Assembly (NCBI RefSeq): GCF_009720525.1
Contig: NZ_CP043930.1
Span: forward strand, 2,019,501 to 2,083,500
Source of the DNA: Gimesia benthica
GTDB taxonomy: Bacteria; Planctomycetota; Planctomycetia; Planctomycetales; Planctomycetaceae
Length of the DNA stretch: 64,000 nucleotides
Reading direction: 5' to 3'
Shown: positions 48,268-64,000 of the stretch, piece after piece
How positions within the stretch are numbered: the first letter of the stretch is position 1
Layout of the letters: each line of letters starts with the position of its first letter
Position numbers and translations under genes: made by a program
Notes under the pieces: model-generated
Database searches by the model: none
Seen by the model: only the letters and a program-made list of their open reading frames with translations
What the model was told of the DNA's origin: nothing

Positions 48268-48460
48268 GCCGCACACTCTCTTTATGCACTCGACTTCGCA
48301 GCCCCTTCAGGACCGCTGAAGCCATTTCATTTGTAATTCTCATAACCGCTATATCCGGACCATTCTGTAAAGTCGGATCATTCGGATTGATTGATACAAT
48401 TCGCAAGATGTGTGCCATTACTACGAACCCGATAAAAGACAAAACCGACACAAGCAGCAT
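48233..48460 (-). CDS. Possible small single-span membrane protein
   Basis: This 75-residue frame begins with a plausible transmembrane helix (MLLVSVLSFIGFVVMAHILRIV) followed by a polar, globular-looking stretch (INPNDPTLQNGPDIAVM) and a basic tail. There is no clear ribosome-binding site and no recognised family, and it lies in a gene-poor stretch, so it may be spurious. Confidence 0.25.
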   Translation of the reverse strand: MLLVSVLSFIGFVVMAHILRIVSINPNDPTLQNGPDIAVMRITNEMASAVLKGLRSRVHKESVRRPERPLHKSVT

Positions 48461-48742
48461 AAGCCATTTAACCAGAAGAACTTATAAAATCAGCACAACC
48501 CCACCTTTTGCGATCACCGCGCACGATCATCCCAGGCTAATTCCAATTTTGTTCAGATTGCTTTACAACGGTTTTAACACTTTTGATAAGAATTCCTGTC
48601 GTATCGATTATGCGGATCAGTCCGCTAAAGACGATTTGATCATGCGACAGCCCCGAACGAAGAGCTCTCCTTAACGGGAAGTTGTCCGCAGCAGGCTGCT
48701 GATTCCGGAGGGCAGAGACAAGATAGATATCAGCGCAAAAAA

Positions 48743-48774
48743 AGAGCCCTCAGAAGTCATCTTCTGAGGGCTCT
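48743..48774 (-). terminator. Rho-independent terminator of the methyltransferase gene
   Basis: AGAGCCCTCAGAAG and CTTCTGAGGGCTCT form a perfect 14-base-pair stem with a four-base loop. On the minus strand it is followed by a run of seven Ts. It lies about 30 bases past the methyltransferase stop. Confidence 0.92.
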
Positions 48775-48806
48775 CTGGCTGGTTTAGACAGTTCTCCAGG
48801 CAACTG

Positions 48807-49571
48807 CTAAGGCTTTCTCCCCGCTGCCGCCACGATCGGCACAGCATAGCACAGTGCCCCAGCCTCCTGATGTGCGGAGACGCCAAACCTGTTTTCAGTC
48901 ACATCATTTTCCAGCAGACTGCGGAATTCCTCTGCTCCGCCTGGAACAGGAAACGAAGCCGCCAGCTGTTCTTCGACGGTCAACTCGACCTTGTATTCGC
49001 CGAATTGAATCTGCTGAAGTTTTTGATTCTCAAACAGCGTACATATTTCGTCCCGACTCAATACATGCACGTGCGAGGGGTCACGCAGTTTTTCCAGTGC
49101 ATCGTATGCTGCCACCTGTTCTGCCGGCAGACAAACATCCGCCACCAACACGATTCCCCCCGGCTGGCAAACCCGACACATCTCGGCTAATACAGTCTCA
49201 GGTCGCTCAAAATGATGAAACGCATAACGACTGACGACCAGACAAAAACGGTCATCTGGAAACGGAAGCGTCTCACCGCTCCCTTCTACCCACTCCAGAT
49301 TCTTCAGCCCGTGCTCTTCCTGCCTCCGTCGTGCCTGTCTCAGCATTTCCGGCGTCAGGTCCACACCGGTCACACGCTGAGCTTTTACCGCAAAATAACA
49401 GGCGACAATTCCCGGACCACAGGCGACATCCAGTACCTCATCTGTGCCTTTCAATTGAGACAGTTCAGCCAATAGTTCCAGAGAAGTCGAGTGGCCCGGA
49501 AGTTTCGTAAACGGTACCGCCTGTCTGGTGAACTGATCAATCGTCAAACGCTGATGAGATGCTTCCGTCAT
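48807..49571 (-). CDS. Class I SAM-dependent methyltransferase (UbiE/SmtA-like)
   Basis: The 254-residue protein has the Rossmann methyltransferase motifs in order: motif I VLDVACGPGIVACYFA (about 47-62), acidic loop GVDLTPEMLRQARRR, motif II region LPFPDDRFCLVVSRYAFHHFERPETVLAEMCRV, and GGIVLVADVC. The closest resemblance is to Methyltransf_11 enzymes acting on small molecules. A CAGGAGA site precedes the ATG. It is preceded by the giant gene's 3' end and followed by a strong terminator, so it is likely monocistronic. Substrate unknown. Confidence 0.9.
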   Translation of the reverse strand: MTEASHQRLTIDQFTRQAVPFTKLPGHSTSLELLAELSQLKGTDEVLDVACGPGIVACYFAVKAQRVTGVDLTPEMLRQARRRQEEHGLKNLEWVEGSGETLPFPDDRFCLVVSRYAFHHFERPETVLAEMCRVCQPGGIVLVADVCLPAEQVAAYDALEKLRDPSHVHVLSRDEICTLFENQKLQQIQFGEYKVELTVEEQLAASFPVPGGAEEFRSLLENDVTENRFGVSAHQEAGALCYAVPIVAAAGRKP

Positions 49572-49719
49572 TTAATTGGTCTCCTGGTTGATGTTGAATC
49601 TGAAACAGCTGGCCGACAACCGCTCCTCATATCAATGCCGGCCTCTGAACTGTTCGACAACATCCCGACAGCACAGGTTCACCTGGAAACGTTCATCACA
49701 AATGACTCGCTACACCAAT

Positions 49720-49754
49720 AAAAATAGCCCCCGGAAACCTGAGTTTCCGGGGGC
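49720..49754 (-). terminator. Rho-independent terminator of the giant surface-protein gene
   Basis: GCCCCCGGAAAC and GTTTCCGGGGGC form a perfect 12-base-pair stem with a four-base loop. On the minus strand it is followed by TATTTTTATT. It lies 33 bases past the giant gene's stop codon. Confidence 0.92.
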
Positions 49755-49786
49755 CTGTCGGGACTGTTTGTAACTGGACTGTTCTA

Positions 49787-60232
<10,446 letters not shown>

Positions 60233-60252
60233 CCCCGCCTGAGCGGCGGTGA

Positions 60253-63200
60253 TCAGCGGTGCTTCAGCCAGCGTATTATCCTGGATGGCCCCCTGCGTGG
60301 ATCGGATCTGAACAATCCCCCCGCGCTCTGCAGATCAGCAATCAAGGCATTCCCACTTGCGTCCACGTCGATTAACCCTCCATGAGCATCGACAAGAGAA
60401 CCTTCATTTTGTGTGAAGTCACCGCCACCTAGACCATCTGCGTTTGCCGTCAGGGTTACCGCAGCGGAAGATGTCGTATCGACCAGCGAAGAGGCTCCCA
60501 GTGTCAGATCATTATCGGCCAACAGGTCGATCGCGCCGCCATTGGTGATCACATTGTTGGTAACATTGATGTCACCGTCAGCGGCCAGGTTAATCGTGGA
60601 TGCAGCTCCCGTAGCTTCAATCTTCTGGTTGATGTCCAGGGTGCCACCAATATTCAGATCAATGTTACCGCCGGCTGTAATCCCCGACAGGCCATTCACA
60701 GTAGTGACCGTGGTTTGAGAGGGTTCAGACAGATAGACATCACCGCTGGTCGTATTGGCAGCCAGGGTGTTGAGAATCAAATCAATGTCTGCAGCACCAG
60801 TGCCCCCGATCCCCGTTGCAGCTCGCAAGGCAACACTACCGGCACTGATGAGTGTGCCTTCCGCAGCAGTATTATCGGTAATACTGCCGGTGGTCGTTGT
60901 CAGCTGGACTTCCAGTAAGGTGAAGATCGATGACAGAGCAATATTGGTCACCGCGTCGATATCAATCAGACCGATGCTGCTGTGGGTGATCTGACTTCCG
61001 TCCGCCATGGTCACGGCGCCAGCGGAATCGATGTCAATCTGATTAGCCGCATTGTTGGAAATGGTCACACCTGGATTCAGGATAAAGTTCCCGCCGGTGT
61101 TTTCCAGTTCCAGCGCGCCGCCTGTGGCAGAGATATTTTCTGCCACCGTCATCGTATCGGTCGAGGTAATGACGGAAGCCCCGCCGACTGTCAAGCCGAT
61201 CACGGGGCCGATGCCACCGATCTGCAGTGTGCCGGTATTTTCTAATTCCAGACCAGCACCAATATTCGCTTCCAGGTTCGAAACAGCCGTTTCCAGAGCA
61301 TCACCCGCACCGGCTCCGATGCCGGCCGTCAATATGGCATTGGTCGCGGTAATGTTAATTGCACCAACATTCGCATCATTGATTGCCCCTGCTGTCGAGG
61401 TGACGGTCACATCGCCGCTGGTAGCAACCTGCCCCAGTTCAACATTATTCACAGCATCAAGGTCGATGCTACTGGCCCCTGCAGCAATACTGCCCGCCAG
61501 CGCGAAGACGATGGTATCACCGGCATTGATGTCGACAGCACCGGTTGTGGTGACCGCACCATTCACATTGACGTCTTCGGCATTGATGGTGGTATTACCA
61601 CTGCCCAGAGTCAGTGCTGCCGCCAGATTGACGGTATCGTCGTTGCCTTCACCGTTGATAATAATATTGGCAGCAAAGGCAGGGTCCAGCGAGTTGACGT
61701 TGACGATATCATCACCGCCGCCGGCGTTAATCGTCAGAGTTCCTGTGGGGTTATTGAAGGTCGTGATTTCCCCGGCAGATGAGTTAACCGTGGTCTGACC
61801 TCCCCCTGCGTCGGTCACCGTGATGGTTTCGCTGGTGCCGCCGTAGTTGAGTGTCACGTCAGTTGCGTTAATCGTAGACGAGATTGGCTCCAGGCCGGTA
61901 TATGTAATGAAATCGATTCCCGAGCCATTGAGCTGAATACTACCGTCGCTGTTATTGACAAAGAAGTATTCCATTGAGGTCAGGCTGCCATTGATCAGTT
62001 CCACAGTATCAAATCCGCCGACCCCACCGTTGAATTCGATTTGCAGCGGCGTGGTGTGATCAATGCCGGTCATGTCGATCGTCAGGGTATCGTCCTGATT
62101 GTCTTCACCGTTGATCACCAGGGGGCCATTCAGTGAAGCCAGAGGTATGGAAGAAATGATATTACCGGAACCGACTTCGGTAATGACCACGCTCCCGCCA
62201 TCGATTTCGATCGTATATTCATCGTCAGTACCATTCGTCGGCAGGTCGACTTCCGGTGTGGAATCGACCATGTGAATGACAACATCGTCTCCGTCACCAC
62301 CGACGTAGGTCAGATAGGCACTCAGCCCACTGCCCAGGAAGTCGATGAACTCAAAACCTTCGGGGAGTCCTGCGAATGTACCTGTAACAGAGCTGGCTCC
62401 ATCGTTCTGGATCAACGTGAATACGTCACCATCGACGGGATCATATCCGTCGATCAGGTTCAAAGCGGCGCCACCGAGATCAACGGTCCCACTCACGACG
62501 AACTGATCAAAACCAGATCCGGCGGTTGCTCCATTGACTTCGATGTCGAGTGTGTCATCGGCGTTGAGAATAAAATCGCCGTTGATAATGACCTGGCCGG
62601 GGCTGTTGCCAGGAGCCAGCGTGACAGATTTATCGACACCAGTTGCAGTCGCATCAACATTTCCGGCATAGGTGCCGCTTTTGATATTGATCGTTCCGCC
62701 GGGAGTAACTTTCTCAACAGCTTCCTGGATGCGTCCGACAGGACCGGTCTGACCTCCTAAGGCAGTCACATTCAGCGTGGAGAAATCGCCCTGAAAACCT
62801 GCGGTAACGCCATCGGTATCGGTGCCGTTGTCGAGGAACGATGTGAAGTCGACCATGAGTGGTGTGCCGCCATCTGCGTCTTCCATTAACGCTGCAATAC
62901 TACTTTCGCTGGTGGTTCCCCACCAGTTTCCCGACGCATCGACAGCGGTTGTCTGGTCACCGAAATGTCGAATCGCTTTGGCATCGCCGCGAACGCCGCC
63001 ATCGAGAAATGCGTTGTTGTTGATGTGAATTGTGGATGCATCGATCCCCGATCCTCCATCGGGGGTACGTAATCGGATCCCGTGAGTCGGCTCGGCAGCA
63101 CCGGCAACATCATTGTAGTGGATCACGTTATTCTCGATTGTCACATTCGCTGAAACAGTCGTGCCGTACTGTCCTCCCCAGAGCTCGAATGCCTGCCCAA

Positions 63201-63558
63201 AGAAACCAGGGTAGGCTTCGATGTTCTGAAATGTGTTGCCGACGATTTCACCATCAATTGTTCCAACCTGAAAACCAGTGTAGAAATTCCCATCGAAAAG
63301 GTTTTCTCGGATCTGAATATTACCAGCATCGCCCATGTTCATCCCGACGCCGCCTGTAAACTCGTTCTGTTCGACGACAGCGTCATTGATCGTGCCACCG
63401 TTTTGGAAGATTCCCCCCGTCGTTCCAGCGAAGTGGTTTCCGACAATGTGCATTCTCTCGAAAGAACCGCCTCCGCCGACCACCAGCGCATTTCCGTCTC
63501 CCGTGAACTGAAATAGGTTTTGTTCGACTGTCAAATCATCAAACGAACCGGATTGCAA
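60253..63558 (-). CDS. Giant secreted repeat protein, middle segment (frame 2 of a broken gene)
   Basis: This 1101-residue frame continues the same protein. Residues 1 to about 250 finish a right-handed beta-helix (LQFTGDGNALVVGGGGSFERMHIVGNHF, NIQIRENLFDGNFYTGF). About 280-420 has an autotransporter-associated-repeat-like block (VDLGGAALNLIDGYDPVDGDVFTLIQNDG), and from about 550 the filamentous repeat region begins (duplication copy A). Its end (LFRSDPRRGPSRIIRWLKHR) is out-of-frame translation. Adding one G to the six-G tract at 60317-60322 restores IVQIRSTQGAIQDNTLAEAPLI, which joins smoothly to the next segment and matches copy B at the same point. The apparent start at 63558 is likewise internal. 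Confidence 0.8.
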   Translation of the reverse strand: MQSGSFDDLTVEQNLFQFTGDGNALVVGGGGSFERMHIVGNHFAGTTGGIFQNGGTINDAVVEQNEFTGGVGMNMGDAGNIQIRENLFDGNFYTGFQVGTIDGEIVGNTFQNIEAYPGFFGQAFELWGGQYGTTVSANVTIENNVIHYNDVAGAAEPTHGIRLRTPDGGSGIDASTIHINNNAFLDGGVRGDAKAIRHFGDQTTAVDASGNWWGTTSESSIAALMEDADGGTPLMVDFTSFLDNGTDTDGVTAGFQGDFSTLNVTALGGQTGPVGRIQEAVEKVTPGGTINIKSGTYAGNVDATATGVDKSVTLAPGNSPGQVIINGDFILNADDTLDIEVNGATAGSGFDQFVVSGTVDLGGAALNLIDGYDPVDGDVFTLIQNDGASSVTGTFAGLPEGFEFIDFLGSGLSAYLTYVGGDGDDVVIHMVDSTPEVDLPTNGTDDEYTIEIDGGSVVITEVGSGNIISSIPLASLNGPLVINGEDNQDDTLTIDMTGIDHTTPLQIEFNGGVGGFDTVELINGSLTSMEYFFVNNSDGSIQLNGSGIDFITYTGLEPISSTINATDVTLNYGGTSETITVTDAGGGQTTVNSSAGEITTFNNPTGTLTINAGGGDDIVNVNSLDPAFAANIIINGEGNDDTVNLAAALTLGSGNTTINAEDVNVNGAVTTTGAVDINAGDTIVFALAGSIAAGASSIDLDAVNNVELGQVATSGDVTVTSTAGAINDANVGAINITATNAILTAGIGAGAGDALETAVSNLEANIGAGLELENTGTLQIGGIGPVIGLTVGGASVITSTDTMTVAENISATGGALELENTGGNFILNPGVTISNNAANQIDIDSAGAVTMADGSQITHSSIGLIDIDAVTNIALSSIFTLLEVQLTTTTGSITDNTAAEGTLISAGSVALRAATGIGGTGAADIDLILNTLAANTTSGDVYLSEPSQTTVTTVNGLSGITAGGNIDLNIGGTLDINQKIEATGAASTINLAADGDINVTNNVITNGGAIDLLADNDLTLGASSLVDTTSSAAVTLTANADGLGGGDFTQNEGSLVDAHGGLIDVDASGNALIADLQSAGGLFRSDPRRGPSRIIRWLKHR
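60317..60322 (-). other. Frame break 2 in the giant gene (six-G tract)
   Basis: On the coding strand GCGC is followed by six Gs and then ATTG. With seven Gs the frame runs unbroken from the middle segment into the C-terminal segment. The homologous position in copy B (IADLRSVGGTVSV) is in frame and has no G tract, which independently fixes the correct reading. Confidence 0.8.
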
Positions 63559-64000
63559 CTGGATGCCACCTTGCCCCCCGGAATATTTGTGTTGTTGAAA
63601 ATGTTGTTGGCAATGGTCAGGTTATCCGCACCTGCGTAGCTATCGATCACACGTCCGCCGTTTCCTTCGAAGGAAAAACCGTCAATCGTGATATCGTCGG
63701 CAGTCGGCTGAATCGCATAAAAACCATCATGGTCGATGATACTTTCGGCTGCTCGGGCCATGCCATTCGGGTCGACACCTGCATTAGCTCCGAGCAAATC
63801 GACCGACTTGTTTAATGAGATCAGCCCGCTATAGGTACCCGCGGCGACTTGAATCGTGTCCCCACTGGCGGCTGCAGCGTTGACTGCATCTTGAATCGTC
63901 GCGAATGCTGTCACATTCCATACGGCGTTCTGGTCTCCACCTGTGCCGGGGTCGGTGTCGGTCCCGCTGAAATCTGATCCAGAGGTGTAGTCATCATCGA
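63531..64000 (-). CDS. Giant secreted repeat protein, N-terminal side segment (frame 1, open at window edge)
   Basis: The frame is open to base 64000, so the true start lies outside. The visible part begins in an acidic, Gly/Thr/Asp-rich linker and then enters a pectate-lyase-type parallel beta-helix (ATIQDAVNAAAASGDTIQVAAGTY, ITIDGFSFEGNGGRVI, LTIANNIFNNTNIPGG). The GTG at 63914 is not a start because coding continues upstream. The tail after NIPGG (KVASSCNPVRLMI) is out-of-frame. Adding one G to the six-G tract at 63574-63579 gives NIPGGQGGIQLQSGSFDD and joins the middle segment. Confidence 0.8.
   Translation of the reverse strand, partial: DDDYTSGSDFSGTDTDPGTGGDQNAVWNVTAFATIQDAVNAAAASGDTIQVAAGTYSGLISLNKSVDLLGANAGVDPNGMARAAESIIDHDGFYAIQPTADDITIDGFSFEGNGGRVIDSYAGADNLTIANNIFNNTNIPGGKVASSCNPVRLMI
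63574..63579 (-). other. Frame break 1 in the giant gene (six-G tract)
   Basis: On the coding strand ATTCC is followed by six Gs and then CAAGG. With seven Gs the beta-helix reads through as NIPGGQGGIQLQSGSF. The sign and size of the change are the same as at 60317-60322. Confidence 0.8.

Larger units (their letters stand above)
47868..48806. other. 939-base gene-poor region
   Basis: I see no convincing gene. A minus-strand frame at 48233-48460 encodes 75 residues with one hydrophobic helix (MLLVSVLSFIGFVVMAHIL) and could be a small membrane protein, but it has no ribosome-binding site. A 13-base direct repeat GGTCTCTCAGGTC occurs at 48227 and 48255, 28 bases apart. The methyltransferase terminator lies at 48743-48774. 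The pilin-like gene's promoter should be in the left part. Confidence 0.45.

Noticed and set aside
48225-48674. 149-residue frame on the plus strand
   Set aside because: Composition is unlike a folded protein, there is no ribosome-binding site, and it overlaps a repeat and the possible small minus-strand frame.

Overview
The window looks like chromosomal DNA from a planctomycete of the order Planctomycetales; a Gimesia-like genome is my best guess, but genus is inference. The reasons are a DUF1549/DUF1553 gene next to a DUF1501 gene and a WD40 protein, a sulfatase, a ceramidase-like hydrolase, a PEGA lipoprotein, a PhoX-type protein, a pilin-like secreted protein and a giant surface protein with a C-terminal metzincin motif. 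Genes are loosely packed. There are two tRNA genes (Pro-GGG, Ala-GGC). I saw no rRNA, CRISPR array, insertion sequence or phage module.

Layout. 1-3.5 kb: metallo-deacylase, Na+/solute symporter and secreted hydrolase. 3.5-6.5 kb: PEGA lipoprotein, tRNA-Pro, then an AT-richer gene-poor patch with one lipoprotein and two diverged short repeats. 6.5-8.5 kb: aldo/keto reductase and a broken alpha/beta hydrolase. 8.5-16.6 kb: membrane spermidine-synthase-like fusion, GNAT acetyltransferase, a sialidase/ceramidase/SGNH hydrolase run, and OsmC. 16.8-18 kb: secreted transglutaminase-like protein. 18-22.8 kb: four DGPF/YciI proteins, a DUF1579 protein and two VOC proteins downstream of an ECF42-like sigma factor, with a matching promoter-like site. 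23-25.4 kb: double-winged-helix FCD regulator and a Tat-exported PhoX/DUF839 protein. 25.8-28.7 kb: Mla-type ABC lipid transporter. 29-37.3 kb: LRR and SRPBCC proteins, the WD40-DUF1501-DUF1549/1553 operon, and a PQQ-propeller membrane protein with a small membrane partner. 37.4-40.7 kb: sulfatase, DCC protein and VWA protein. 40.9-46 kb: a three-part LplT/PlsC/acyl-ACP-ligase fusion, lexA and a DinB-fold protein. 46.3-49.6 kb: tRNA-Ala, a YdeI-like protein with a CDGSH tail, a pilin-like protein and a methyltransferase. 49.8-64 kb: one giant secreted repeat protein on the minus strand. It is open at the right edge and split into three frames by two single-base losses, both in six-base G tracts.

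How the parts work together. The sigma factor and the seven genes behind it form the clearest regulatory unit. The Mla genes and the Aas-like fusion both concern envelope phospholipids. The sialidase, ceramidase, SGNH hydrolase, sulfatase and PhoX-type genes fit a bacterium that degrades complex glycoconjugates. The giant protein, pilin-like protein, VWA protein and PEGA lipoprotein belong to the cell surface. The most informative oddities are the giant gene's homopolymer frame breaks, its internal 2-kb duplication, the ECF42-type promoter, the nonsense-plus-frameshift hydrolase pseudogene and the YdeI-CDGSH fusion.
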